NCBI GenBank assembly: GCA_016584305.1
Contig: JACEEZ010020543.1
Location: forward strand, 93,501 to 157,500
Direction of reading: 5' to 3'
DNA: 64,000 bases
DNA from: Chionoecetes opilio
Lineage: Eukaryota > Arthropoda > Malacostraca > Decapoda > Majidae
Made by a program: the position numbers and the translations under genes. This document shows, in pieces, positions 22,614 to 33,830 of the stretch; positions within the stretch are counted from its first letter, which is position 1, and every line of letters begins with the position of its first letter. Under the pieces are notes generated by a model that did no database searches, had not been told where the DNA came from, and saw only the letters and a program-made list of their open reading frames with translations.

Positions 22614-23752
22614 GGTTCGTACTGCTCTTTCAGCCTGTCCATTAGATGAAGGGTTATATATGGAGCAGGAGTTACATGCTTGACACCATTCTTCTTAAAA
22701 AAATGCTGCATCTCTTGGGATACAAAATAAGGAGCATTGTCTGAAACAATTACATCAGGCAATCCAAAATTACAAAATGACTTCCTGAGCAAGTCAATAG
22801 TAGCAGTAGAAGTTATGGAATTAGTTACATGAACATCCAGGAATTTTGTTAAAGAATCTACTATCACAAGAAAATACTTATTGTCCAGGGGAACAGCATA
22901 ATCTATATGTAGCCTAGACCATGGTGAACCTGCACTGGGCCAGGAAAGAACTGGCTTGGCTGAGGCACTGAAATTCTTGAAACAAATATCACAACATTTA
23001 GTTACTTCCTCAATATCTTGATCCATTCTTGGCCACCAAACCCAATTTCTTGCCTCAGCTTTCATAGCATTGGTGCCATTATGACCAACATGCAATTGTT
23101 CAAGTAACTTGCAACGAAGATCCACTGGTACTGGCACTCTATTCCGATACATAATAACATCATCATACAGGCTCAGGTCAGATTTCACTGTGGCATAATC
23201 CGCTAATAGAGGCATCATTTCATTACTCCAACCAAACCTTAGACAACTCATCAACTGACTAAGCACTGGGTCCCTCTTGGTCAGGTTTCTGATGGCATGG
23301 AAAGAAATATCATCAAAATCCAGTGATTCTACTAATTGTACATACTCTGCAGGAATACTGGACTCAAAATCATCATCAACTGGTAGTCTACTTAAGGCGT
23401 CGGCCACTACATTGTCCTTCCCTGCCTTGTGCACTAGATCATAATCATACTGGGACAACAACAGTGCCCATCGCTGTATTCTAGAATTTGCATTGCAAGG
23501 AACAGGCCTTCCTTTTCCGAGCAGTCCAATTAAGGGCTTATGATCTGTCCTAGCAACAAAATGTCTTCCAAGCAAAAAATACCTAAACCTTTTAAGAGCA
23601 AACACTAGAGCCAGACCTTCCCTATCAATTTGAGAATAATTCTTCTCAGCTGATGACAACTTTTTGCTAGCAAAATACACTGGCTTCTCTATACCCTGTT
23701 TGTTCTGTAAGAGAACACAACCCACACCTGCAGGAGATGCATCCACTTCCAC
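22610..23752 (-). pseudogene. Gypsy RNase H and integrase
   Basis: The first part has RNase H motifs (EVDASPAGVGCVL, REGLALVFALKRFRYFLLG, ARTDHKPL, NVVADALSRLP). The integrase follows with a zinc-binding HHCC region (LHVGHNG...CCDIC) and the first two catalytic Asp residues in RLHIDYAVP and VIVSDNAPYF. The frame is lost before the catalytic Glu. A shift near 23770 separates it from the reverse transcriptase frame. Confidence 0.92.
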
Positions 23753-23777
23753 AATTAAGGAAGATTCTCCATCAAAG

Positions 23778-25211
23778 CTAGTTCAACAGTGTAGAATTCC
23801 TCAAATCATCCTTGATACTCTGGAAAGCTCTCTCCTCCACATCAGTCCATCGAAATTTAGCTCCCTTCTTCAATAAATCATACAATAGTGACAACTTGGA
23901 TGAAAAATTCTTAACAAACTTACAATAGTAGGTAATCATGCCTAGAAAAGAGTGCACTTCAGCTGCACAAGTTGGAGCAGGAGGAGCATTCACAATAGCT
24001 TTTAATTTCTCAGGGGAAGGCGTGATTCCTTCACCTGAGATATGGTAGCCTAGGTAATCCATGAACCTTGCATGCAATACTGATTTACTCTTATTAATCT
24101 TGACATTATGGTCTTGTAGAATCTGGAGTACCTTCAGTAGTCTCTCATCATGCTCACCTTTAATTTCACCACAAATTATGATATCATCTAAGTAGGCAGC
24201 TACACCTTCCATCTGTGCAAACAATTGTGATACAAACTTCTGAAAAATCCGTGGCGATGATGAAAGACCAAAAGGTAATCTTTTGTATCTAAATAGTCCT
24301 TTCAGAGTGTTAATCACCAAAAAATCCTGACTTTTCTCATCAACTGGTATTTGCAAGTAAGCATTGTGAAGATCAATTTTAGAAAACACCTTACATTTAC
24401 CAATCACTGACAGCAATTCTTCAATCTTTGGTATTGGATATCTGTCACATTGAATTTGTTTGTTAAGCTCCTTAAAATATCCACAAATCCGTATTGATTT
24501 TTTGTCAGCCTCCAACACTGGTACAATTGGTGCAGCCCATTCACTACAAGAAACAGGCTCAAGTACATCTTCTTCCACAAGCTTATCTAAAGCATCTTCA
24601 ACCATCTGTCTGTAATAATAGGGAACAGTACGGGCTTTTACAAACCTTGGAGAAGCATCTGGCTTGACATGAATCTTTGCTACGATGCTGGAGATGGGCT
24701 TGCCATTATCAACACAATACTTATCCAATAAACCTTCTGTATCTACAATCTGATTTACTCTGGAACTTTCATCTAGTCCAGCTAGAGAAATGCCAACCTT
24801 ACTCATGAGGTCCTTGCCACACAAATTGTTATTTGATGAATCTACAACATAGAAGGAATGGACACTCTCCCAACCATTATATCTGACTGATGCAGCTGTT
24901 TTACCATTCACTTGAATAGCAGAGTTATCATAAGCATTTAATCTTTTCCTGGATGGTTCAACCCGAAGCTGTAACAATTGAATCCAGTGACGGGACAAGG
25001 TAGAAACAGATGCACCAGTGTCAATCTCAAAGGGTACTGGTCTTCCATTTATCTCAAAGTTGAACTCCTCTGCCTTCACTGCATATATAGTCTGGTGGCC
25101 AAACCCCATATTTAGGCCGAACCTTTGAATTTGTGGTGCATAATTGTTCTTTGCAGATTTTGATAGCCTGAAACCTCTAGTTTTGGAATCTGTTGGGTGC
25201 AACTTTTTCAT
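23778..25211 (-). pseudogene. Gypsy protease and reverse transcriptase
   Basis: The aspartic protease motif is FEIDTGASVSTLS. The reverse transcriptase follows with RYPIPKIEELLSVIG, FSKIDLHNAYLQIPV, RYKRLPFGLSSSP and the catalytic AYLDDIIICG, then VHSFLGMITYYCKFVKNFS of the connection region. The frame is open for 477 codons, the longest in the window. Its 5' end is cut from gag by the element at 25212. Confidence 0.95.
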
Positions 25212-27539
25212 CCTTGACCATTTTGCAAAAATGACGACTGAAGATAGGAATGGGAATCACTGTTTGGGACTGAAAATTTAAGGTAGGGGTAATAATAAAC
25301 GGACATAGATCACACATGTACAGATCTTTGACAATGTTTTTACTACCAAAATGTTCGTATTGATTAGCTTTATCACCTCAAAATAATGATATATGAATTT
25401 CGTCAACAATAAGGTCATAGGAGGTCAAAAGGTCACAATTTTGTTGTGCCCGAGAAAACTGATAAAAAGGGACAGGTGGACTGTGAACTAATCTTCTCAA
25501 GGCTGATGATATTAATACAGTATCGAGACATTGATGTAAATTCAGTCATGGGATATGAGCTGGCACCTCTTCCAACGTCGCTCTTTGATGGCACAAAGGA
25601 CCAACCTGAAATGAGAATAGCTAAAGCCAAAGCTACGGTCAAGAAGACTCTCCAAGTGGAACATTCCTCCAGGACATTCACAAGCCACACAGATGCAATA
25701 TATATAGATGGATGTGCAGCAATGTGGATAGTTCACTGGCCAACGAAGGGAGTCGTCAATGATTATGTGAATGCCTTTGTAGATTATGTGCTTTCCAAGA
25801 TGACCGCTTCGAGCAATGTATTTGTAGTGTTTGACAAATATCACAAGAAAAGCATCAAGAGCAGCACAAGGGCTGCACGATCTGCTGGAGTGCAGCATTG
25901 CAAGGAACATGTCATTACGCTGACAACGCCAATTCCCTTCCGAGACGTTGTTCTCAATGTGGCACACAACAAGGAGCAGCTCATTGAGATGATCACTGAG
26001 GAACTTCTAGATAGAACGCAAGGACTCCGGTTACCAAACAGACTTGTTGTCACAGGGAAAGCTGATACTCCTGTTGAAGTCTGGCAAGGTGTACGAGTGG
26101 AGAGATCAGATTTGCAAACTAACCATGAGGAAGCAGACGTCATCATTCCACACCAGGTTGTCCAGTTTGTTTCTAACACCAGAAAGACTATTAAAGTAAT
26201 CTCAGATGACACAGACGTGTTTGTATTGCTTGTACATTACTACCACTACTGTCAACTCTCTGCATGCCTTGTCATGGAACCGACTTCTCCTGAAAGGACT
26301 TCAGTGAACATTGGAGACACCGTAATAAAACACCAGGCTATTGTCCCACAGCTGCTGGCAGCACATGTGTTGACAGGATGCGACACAGTTGGTTGCTATT
26401 TTGGAATTGGAAAAATCAAAGCAGTAAAAGTCCTAAAGGCAGGATATAAACTGGACAGCATAGGACACCTGAAGCCCAACACGAGATAATAATTCGAGAA
26501 GCAACCTAGTTTATTGCAGCATGCTATGGAGAGAAAGTTGGACCAAACGACAGCATGTCAGATATCTGATACAGACATTGGATCTCCAGCATGGGCAGAA
26601 AAAGTGCTGCGTCAGTTCACCAACTGAAGATTCTTCCTCCTACAAGTGAAGCGTTTGTCGAGAACGTGAAAAGGGCACATTTTCAAGCATGCATTTGGAG
26701 GTCGGCACTGACTGGCGAGGCACCAGATATGGACCCTCTGGAGAACGGCTGGATCTGATGACGATTTCGGTGTATTAATGCCAGTGACCCTCCCACCACA
26801 AATGGAAATTGCTCCAGCAGCTGTTATGAAGCTGATCCAATGTGGCTGCTCAAGCGAAACACCATGCTCAACTGCGAGGTGTGGATGTGTGGCTGGTTAG
26901 ATGTCCTGTTCTGCTTTTTGTCGCTGTCGAGCAGAAATAAGAACATGTCGGAATCGCTGGACATTGCTGAAACAACGGATAGAGGATGCCAATGACTCGG
27001 ATGAAGATGAAAGTAATGATGAGGATGACAGTGATGACTGATGTGTTTGATTATATGAGAGTTTCCTCATTGGACGCTACTGCAATAGATCTCGTCTCTA
27101 AGACACTTGTGTATTTTGTTATGTTCTAGTGGGAATAGATTAGCTTAATCCCTTGGATTCATGAAATTCTGTGGATATAAAGCTGATTATTCTCTGTAAA
27201 TATGTTAATGTATACGCTACCCATTTTTGCGGCCATCTTAGATTGGGTATTCAGAAATATTGTTATTGTACTTTTCCCAGTCTAATCGGATGGTTTAATC
27301 TTATTTTTTGTTATGGATTATTAGTTTAACAGACCGTCTATTTTTCAGACCGTATAAATAAAATTGTCTATTGTAATTTCATTGGTGTTATTGGATTCCT
27401 TGACCACAAAAACCTATGGTTAGACACCAAAATGACTGTTGTAAGTCAAATATTAAGGAAGTTATCAATATAAAACCATTACTGCGTTGGTGTATTATGT
27501 ATATTAGCCGCCATCTTGAATTTCTCAAAATGCTCAAGG
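25212..27539 (+). mobile_element. Inverted-repeat element carrying an XPG-like nuclease (copy a)
   Basis: A 2328-bp insertion between the gypsy gag and protease frames. The ends CCTTGACCATTTTG and (inverted) CCTTGAGCATTTTG pair with one mismatch over 14 bp, with weak similarity inward. No target duplication was recognised. Its only protein is the plus-strand nuclease family member at 25446-27041. AATAAA at 27356 may be its poly(A) signal. Confidence 0.65.
25446..27041 (+). pseudogene. FEN1/XPG-like nuclease of an unnamed transposon-associated family (copy a)
   Basis: The frame 25446-26489 is open for 347 codons. Acidic motifs match the XPG/FEN1 fold in order: YIDGCAAMWIVHW (Asp88), FVVFDKYHKKSIKSSTRAAR (Asp130), NHEEADVII (Glu228, Glu229, Asp231), VISDDTDVFVLL (Asp255, Asp257), and LTGCDTVGCYFGIGKIKAVKV (Asp313), which resembles the helix-3-turn-helix with its GIGK. 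After a frameshift near 26485 the tail resumes to a cysteine cluster at about 26835-26960 (CGCSSETPC...CGC...C.FC.C) with one in-frame TAG. The family recurs at 38421-40453. The nuclease assignment comes from motif reading only. Confidence 0.75.
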
Positions 27540-27740
27540 GTGCCATAATTGCACCAACGCATTCTTATTCATGGCACACTCAGTGATCAAAATCCGCAGA
27601 GAACAATTATGCACCACAAATTCCAAGGTTCCTCCCCCTGGCTGCTGGACTAATATTTGTTCCCTCACTGATGACAAATTACCCTCTCCTTCTTCTTCTG
27701 TACTAGCCTGCTCGTCTGGTTCACCCAAAACCTTAACATA
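27534..27740 (-). pseudogene. Gypsy Gag, C-terminal segment
   Basis: The frame reads MGEPDEQASTEEEGEGNL and VQQPGGGTLEFVVHNCSLR. It continues the gag frame seen on the other side of MITE H2. It is cut at its 3' side by the nuclease-bearing element. Confidence 0.7.
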
Positions 27741-28225
27741 TAGCGCGTTTTCGTGACGTTCACCGCCCTGGTTCAGTCCAGTCTATACCGTTCCAGGCTG
27801 GACTGATGCTCGCTAAAATACATCGAGACTGGCCCCGTCCCATTCGTCGTTCCTATTGGCTGGGGGATCTGTGGGCGGTCCTCCGGGCAGAAATGCACAC
27901 ATTATTAAAAAGCGCGCGTTTTATTTACTTGACTTCTCAATGGGAAGTCATGTTGTAGGGATGACTATGAAAATTACTTTAGTCTTATGGTCGGCCATCA
28001 TGGTGTTTCATGTCTTATCAGCAGCACGAGAAGCTTCTGGTAGTCTTCCCCGCTGACTGTAGTGCGCATGCGCCAGTTCTCCCCACACTGGTCCAAGGGG
28101 GTCCTGCTCTCTGGGCTGGACCGGACTGGACTGGGCTAAACCGTTCCAGACTGCCTCGCAAAAACAGTGGCCGCCCGGGACTAGCCCAGTCCAGACCGGG
28201 CCAGAGCGGCCGCGAAAACGCGCTT
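27741..28225. mobile_element. Harbinger-like MITE, copy H2
   Basis: The ends TAGCGCGTTTTCG and CGAAAACGCGCTT are inverted, flanked by ATA at 27738-27740 and 28226-28228. It shares its interior with H1. Taking out the element and one ATA leaves the flanking gag frame open on both sides. Confidence 0.85.
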
Positions 28226-29069
28226 ATACTGTGACTGCCATTTCCTTCTCTGGAACTCACTCTTGCTTTTACCACTGTTAGCTCCTGGTCTACCTTGACT
28301 TCTATCATCACCTGGGCCTTCCTTCATCATCGCAGTACAAACTCGTTTCAAGTGCCTCTTCTTCTTAAATCTATTACATGTTAAGTCCTTAAACCGACAC
28401 TTATCACTGTCATGAGGAAAACCACAATGCCTACAACTGTTCTTCCTAGATCCGACACTGAATGCTTTCATGGGAACTGTTTCACTCCTTTCACTCACAA
28501 AAGCCTTCTCTAGGGTAAGGATCCTTTCTACAATCTTAGCAGAAGTCATCTTCTGCAAATCTATATTTTCTGCAACTAAATTTGGAAAATATACTTCATG
28601 TTCAACAGCCATAAACAACTGATCCCTAACCCATTGATCAAATTGTTCTCCAAAGTTACAGTCTTTCGCTAAAGCCTTGAGATCAGCATACAGTAAATTC
28701 AAAGTTTCACCCATCCTCTTCTTTCTCTGCTGGAACGCCAGCAAACTACGATGATATGATGGCTTTACATCATAATGCCCATTCAGAGCTGCTACTAAAC
28801 CATCATAAGACTTGGTGTGAGGTGTGAGGTAAATCTGGTGCACAAAGGCTACCCAAAACACTGTATATCTCCGTGCCAACTGACACCAGCAAGCCATTCT
28901 TCTTCTTAGCTTCCTCCGTAATTCCTAGGTGAGCAAAATGAGCCTCTAACAGACTCAGCCACAGCTCCAGGGAAATCTTGGAGGCATCAAAGGAGTCAAT
29001 CTTAACCTGTGAGGCCATGACGAAATCCAGGCAGCTACCAGAAGCATAGAACAAACTTGTCAGCCTCAC
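28226..29069 (-). pseudogene. Gypsy Gag with zinc knuckle
   Basis: The N-terminal frame (28803-29069) includes MASQVKIDSFDASKISLELW. After a shift near 28815, frame 28181-28897 gives the capsid-like region (HRSLLAFQQRKKRMGETLNL) and a CCHC knuckle in CRHCGFPHDSDKC, followed by a degenerate second one. Its role is assembly of retrotransposon particles and RNA packaging. Confidence 0.85.
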
Positions 29070-29218
29070 CCAGGGTCAGGATGAGTGCCACGCTCACTTC
29101 TGTAGATGCCACAAAAGTACGTCCATCTCAGTGATGATCTCACAGCTTGGCAGGACCCGGCTTGACACGCCTTCTGGGAAACGCACGTCAATCTTGCCCT
29201 CTACCCGCTCTGGTCAAT

Positions 29219-29236
29219 CCCATCCTCGTCGCCAAT
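29219..29236 (-). promoter_or_regulatory. Putative primer binding site
   Basis: ATTGGCGACGAGGATGGG directly follows the 5' LTR on the minus strand, where the tRNA primer site is expected. The tRNA was not identified. Confidence 0.5.
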
Positions 29237-29429
29237 TGTTGCAACTTGGGCAAGATAAGGCCAAATAAATGCCAGACTGGCGGCTTGTTCTTTATTGTGA
29301 TGATGCCGCCAAAACATAAACCTTTTACATCAACAATACAGTATAGATGCTCAGACAAACAAAAGAGAATCAACAAACGGAATATAACCCAATAAGTGTT
29401 TTCCTAATCAAGGTTTTCAATCCTCAACA
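29237..29429 (-). repeat. 5' LTR of the gypsy element
   Basis: TGTTGAGGATTG...CAAGTTGCAACA in element orientation, the same length as the 3' LTR. Confidence 0.88.
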
Positions 29430-29729
29430 GTCTTCTTCAAGATCAGTATCACGTACTTGGCAATTAATATACAATGTTGAAAATAAAGTGCGGTCACGTT
29501 TCATGGAGAGCAGCTGCTTCTAGGTGCGCGACTTTTCGTTGAGTGTAGGTGATCTGAACAACTGCACTTTGTTCTTTGGTAATCTTTCATTAATACCGAC
29601 CGTGCGTTTAACGAGTATGCTTTCGAAGAACTCGTTGCATTTTTCTTTACCTAGCTTTTCCAGTTTGCGCATTGAATCAACAACTGCGGCATCTACCACC
29701 TCCCACTGTCGAGTACTATTAGATCACTA

Positions 29730-30612
29730 CAGGGAGGTCCCGAAGATACGAGCAGTTAGGTTCCACCTGGCATACTCGTAAAGCGAAATCTCGTATAACG
29801 AAACACATAACTAATGGTAAAATATAGGTTTGGTTCCAGGACCCCATCAATTTAAAAAAAAAAAAAAAAAAAAAGACATGTTTTTCAAGCTAAAATAAAC
29901 TATAGCAAACACAACAAACACACAGCGTCTATATTACCCTCACTGTACTACCTATTCTGTAGAAAAAGCCTTCTGAAAGAGAAAATAGCACACAAAATAA
30001 CATAACTGCACATTAATTAAACATAAAACATGCATAACAAGCAAAAAAGACGTTGTAATGTAGGGACGCAGCATGATACAAGAGAAGGTAGTGTAGCGGT
30101 CCCAAGGTTGGGGCGGCACACCTGCTAATTACCCCTAAAGGTCAGGCCGTGCCATATGCTTGATTACCCTTCAGGTCACGCCTTGCTAGGGGTGACCTGA
30201 CTGCGGTCCCAAGGTTGGGGCCGCACACCTGCTAATTACCCCTAAAGGTCAGGCCGTGCCATATGCTTAATTACCCTTCAGGTCACGCCTTGCTAGGGGT
30301 GACCTGACTGCGGTCCCAATGTTGGGGCCGCACACCTGCTAATTACCCCTAAATGTCAGGCCGCACCATATGCTTAATTACCCTTCAGGTCACGGCTTGC
30401 TAGGGGTGACCTCACTGGGGTCAACCAAAGCCCCCTTTGTCCAGCCCGGGAGTGGTAGGGCGCGCATTTTGAACTTGATAATTTTACTCACCCCAGTTTG
30501 AATGTCGTATCATTGGATTTTCGATCTCGTATATTGAAAATAGACCCTAATTTACACATCTCGTATCATCGGATTCTCGTATACCGAATGCTCGTATAAC
30601 GGGACCTCCCTG
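29730..30612 (-). mobile_element. T1c, Tigger/pogo-like non-autonomous element
   Basis: CAGGGAGGTCCCGAAGATAC at the left and the complement of CAGGGAGGTCCCGTTATACG at the right, flanked by TA at 29728-29729 and 30613-30614. It is inverted relative to T1a, 883 bp, and carries three 107-bp tandem units (30099-30419). Confidence 0.9.
30099..30419. repeat. Three 107-bp tandem units inside T1c
   Basis: Units start at GTCCCAAGGTTGGGG (30099, 30206) and GTCCCAATGTTGGGG (30313). Confidence 0.92.
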
Positions 30613-30900
30613 TACTGGTATCAGAGAACGGGTTACCCATACTCTTCACTGTTTCGACGAGGGACTTTGTATGATTGGTGAACAACTGAGTAGCTGACTT
30701 GTCCTCATGGTGATGTTGGTGAGAGTCTGCTGCTTCGTTCTTTTCAAGTAGACTCCGAAACTCCCCTACAACCCTTGCCATCTCTGGTCCAGCTACCATC
30801 CATCCATACCATCTGGTTACTGATGTACCTTCTTGATGACGATAAGCAGAGCTGTTATACTTTATCAATTGTGATAACGACGACACTGTCTGTTGTTAAG

Positions 30901-31536
30901 GTATATGTATGGGTATAATAGTTATGGGTGTGGCACATTGTATTACCGGCCCCAGTTGCGTTACTGCTGGATCAGCGAGTGTTGAGAAACCGGTAGGTTT
31001 GTTGAGGAGTCACTTAGTTTAATTCCATCTCTTATAAATAGATGGTAACATAATATATATTTATATAGAGTAGTTATATTATCAGTTTATTCTATGGTAG
31101 AAACATTACTTGCTCATTACTATACACATTTAGTCAGGGGGCAGAGGTAATGTATACTTAGTAGCTAGCACCTGCAGGTCGAGGCAGAGCAGCGGAACAC
31201 CCACGACCGACAGTTGCATGGAGAGTGTTGTGTCAGGGTAGACGTGTTAATTTGTCATGTGGGACTCCAAGCCATAACCGATCACGACGTGTATATACAT
31301 TCTGTACAATTATTTAATATACAACTAACATACCCTGGCGTATATCTCCTTATCCTCACGAAACCACATATATAACTTACCAGCATATACATGTACAGTG
31401 AATGAAACGTGTGTTCAAAGTCTTTACTCATACCCCCGGTAACTCAAGGTGAGTATGTGAGTAGAATTACTCGCGAAAAGGAATAACCAGAACATTTTGG
31501 TAGCGGCATTGGCACGAATACTTTTATCAGAGCTAT
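30901..31536. other. Unassigned spacer
   Basis: No gene or repeat end recognised. It ends with the left target duplication of the hAT-type MITE. Confidence 0.4.
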
Positions 31537-32405
31537 CAGTGGCGGCTCGTGGCATAGGGCTGCGGAGCTGCAGCACCCCCAGACACTCACTGCCAGGTGT
31601 ATGATGTCTTTAGAGACACAGCAGAATTGATACACTACTAACAAATATATCATAAAAAAAGTCATTATATGTTATTTTCAATACGTTACTAAGTGAATTT
31701 TCATTAAAACCAGACCAAAATGTAAGTTACTTTCATATTTGCTGTACGATTCATGTCTGCGCTGCCGCCGTGCCTCTTGTGAACACAAAGAGCTGCAGCT
31801 GAGACAGCTTTTTAGTCTCGTCCCCAGTGCGTGTAGACGGTGTGCATACTTACCTGGCACAGGAGATACCGCGATCCTGAAGGCGGTTTTCTCAGGGATA
31901 GGCCCACCATTGCACTCCGGCGGTGCTGACCCTTGCGATTAACTCAAATGTGGTTAACTCGAGTGCGAAATTTTTGTTAGCATTTGATATTGCATTCGCG
32001 TATCCCTCTTTTTGTTGAAGAAAAAGAAAAGAAAAAAACGGTGTAGTTAAATCATGCTTTCTTTAATTACCCTATGACGATGGAAAATCCAGTGAAGTAT
32101 TTGCAAAAATCAACTTATCCCAGCTGACATTAAATGAAAAGATTGAAATCAAGCGGTACTGACTTTATTTTCAAGTAATACTGCAATTCTACCATCACCA
32201 CCTCAACCATCCCCTCTACTACCAACACTACCACCCCCACCATCCCTTCTACAGGGCATGGTAGTAGTGGTGGTGACCACTACTATGCCCTGAAATCCGT
32301 GAAGGGTCAACTACAACTCATACCTGAGATAGGTAAAATTTGTGTATCCTACTATTGTGTAAAGCTTGCAGTCCCCCCATTTTATGTTATCACGAGCCGC
32401 CACTG
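31537..32405. mobile_element. hAT-type MITE carrying a U1 snRNA gene
   Basis: 15-bp inverted ends (CAGTGGCGGCTCGTG) are flanked by 8-bp direct repeats AGAGCTAT (31529-31536) and AGTGCTAT (32406-32413), seven of eight matching. That is the hAT pattern. No transposase. A perfect hairpin around GGGCATGGTAGTAGTGG lies at 32256-32292. Confidence 0.85.
31846..32009 (+). ncRNA. U1: U1 spliceosomal snRNA gene or pseudogene
   Basis: It starts ATACTTACCTGGCAC, the 5' end that pairs with 5' splice sites. Stem-loop I has loop GATCCTGAAG, close to the U1-70K site. Stem-loop II has ATTGCACTCCGG, the U1A site. Then GCGATTAACTCAAATGTGG (stem III region), an Sm site AATTTTTG and a terminal stem-loop with TGCATTCGCG. 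The length of about 164 nt is full. The T-rich sequence after 32009 is not diagnostic, and no proximal sequence element was identified. All protein sites look intact apart from two loop I changes. Confidence 0.85.
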
Positions 32406-32604
32406 AGTGCTATAACATTTACTGTGAAATAATTATCACTGCATATTTACCTAGTTGAGTTTTACAGGGCCTGAGCTACATTTGTTTGATCCCATCTCCG
32501 TATCTACATTTATCCAGTCTTTCTTTGAATTGGTGTAAATTATGTGCCGATATCACCTCCTCGTTTAGTCCATTCCAAACTTCTACATTTCTATGAGGGA
32601 AGCT

Positions 32605-33446
32605 CTATACTTTTCTGTTGTTCAGGCATCTCCCTTTTCCTAGTTGTTTTGTATGTCCTCTTGTGTATCGATCTTCTCTTTGTTTCCGAGTCAGTAGTCC
32701 ATCATTGTCTGTTTCTTCCATCTTAGTTATCAGCTTAAATTTTTTTATTAAGTCTCCTCTTTCTCTTCTCTGCTCAAGTGTTGTTAACTTTATTTCTTTC
32801 AACCTTTCCTCATAAGAGAGTTTTTCTAGATCTGGTACCATCTTTGTTGTCATTCTCTGTATCCTCTCCAACTTTTTCACATGGTTCTTTTTATATGGGG
32901 ACCATACAATGGCAGCATATTCCATTTTTGGTCGGATCATTGAACTAATTATCTTTCTCATCATATTTTTGTCCATGTAATGAAATGCCACTGTAATATT
33001 CTTTAACATCCTGTATGTATCTCTAAATATTTTATTTATATGTTTTTCTGGTTGTAGGTTATTCTGCATTATCACTCCCAGGTCCTTTTCTTCATGAAAC
33101 TTTGCAATTATTTCATTTCCCATTTTATATGATCATTTATATCTCTTCGCTTTTTCCAATTTCCATCACATGACACTTATTCACATTAATTTCCATTTCC
33201 CATCTTCTGCTCCATTCGTAGATCTTGTTCAGGTCATTTTGTAGTGTTTCACAGTCTTTATAGCTTTTTATTTCACTCACCCATCATCTTAAAGTTTTGC
33301 ATCATCCGCAAATAGACTAAATTAACTTTTTATTTCCTCCGTCATGTCATTGACGTAAATCGTGAACTTTATTGGTGCCAACACTGATCCTTGTGGTACC
33401 CCACTAAATACCTTAAATTTCTCCATTCATACTTTTCATCCTTCAC
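32605..33446 (-). pseudogene. RT palm/thumb part of the split retrotransposon
   Basis: The frame 32605-33123 gives KDLGVIMQNNLQPEKHINKI, RPKMEYAAIVWSPYKKN and SYEERLKEIKLTTLEQRRER. Further upstream, in shifted frames with stops, are the QGSVLAP-like and FADDAK boxes (about 33300-33410). Confidence 0.88.
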
Positions 33447-33574
33447 TACAGTACCCTCTCAAGTTTCGCGCCTGCTTTCTTCACAAGGCATAGCGCTAAA
33501 CTCGAGGATCGCGAAAGTGGGGTATTGAAAACACTGAAAAAATGCTTATTTAGTCCGGTGCGAGGCTTAGGCAT

Positions 33575-33830
33575 ATTTTACGGCTTATAAGGCTCACGTT
33601 TTTCCCAAAATAATACTCTGAAAAATACTAATGGTCTTCCAAGACGAATGTTGTAGTACTTCCTCAGTACTCAGTACCTCAGTACTTACCTGTTACAAGT
33701 ATTTCAAATACCATAAGACATTCAAATAAACTATCTGGCCTCACGGTGTGATGTTTGTTCCACGTTTGAGGCTCGGCAAATTGCCGCCACCAATAGCACC
33801 ATCTATCATCTGCTATCGTTCCCCAGGCAG
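33575..33830 (-). repeat. B-family-like segment inside T2b
   Basis: TATTTTACGGCTTATAAGG, CCAAGACGAATGTTGTAG and ACCATAAGACATTCAAAT match the complement of the right half of the B element at 51589-52373. A comparable B-like end is present in T2a, so it was inside the T2 ancestor. Confidence 0.7.

Larger units (their letters stand above)
21573..29429 (-). mobile_element. Ty3/gypsy LTR retrotransposon, minus strand, with two insertions
   Basis: Two 193-bp LTRs (21573-21765 and 29237-29429) bound gag, protease, reverse transcriptase, RNase H and integrase in gypsy order. A purine tract lies next to the 3' LTR and a TTGGCGACGAGG primer-site-like motif next to the 5' LTR. A nuclease-coding element (25212-27539) and MITE H2 (27741-28225) interrupt it. 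Coding regions have a few frameshifts. No target duplication was visible at the flanks. Confidence 0.93.
29430..30886 (-). pseudogene. Central domain of the XPG-like nuclease family (copy c), split by T1c
   Basis: 30615-30886 reads GWMVAGPEMARVVGEFRSLL and KSLVETVKSMGNPFSD. 29430-29727 reads DLIVLDS, then after a small shift AAVVDSMRKLEKLGKEKCNE, LPKNKVQLF and RDRTLFSTLYINCQV, with one TAG. From family knowledge this is the helical region that lies before the nuclease domain in the same large proteins. The fragment ends at the gypsy LTR. A CAG before 30887 could be a splice acceptor. The link to the nuclease family rests on recall of family architecture and needs a search. Confidence 0.5.
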
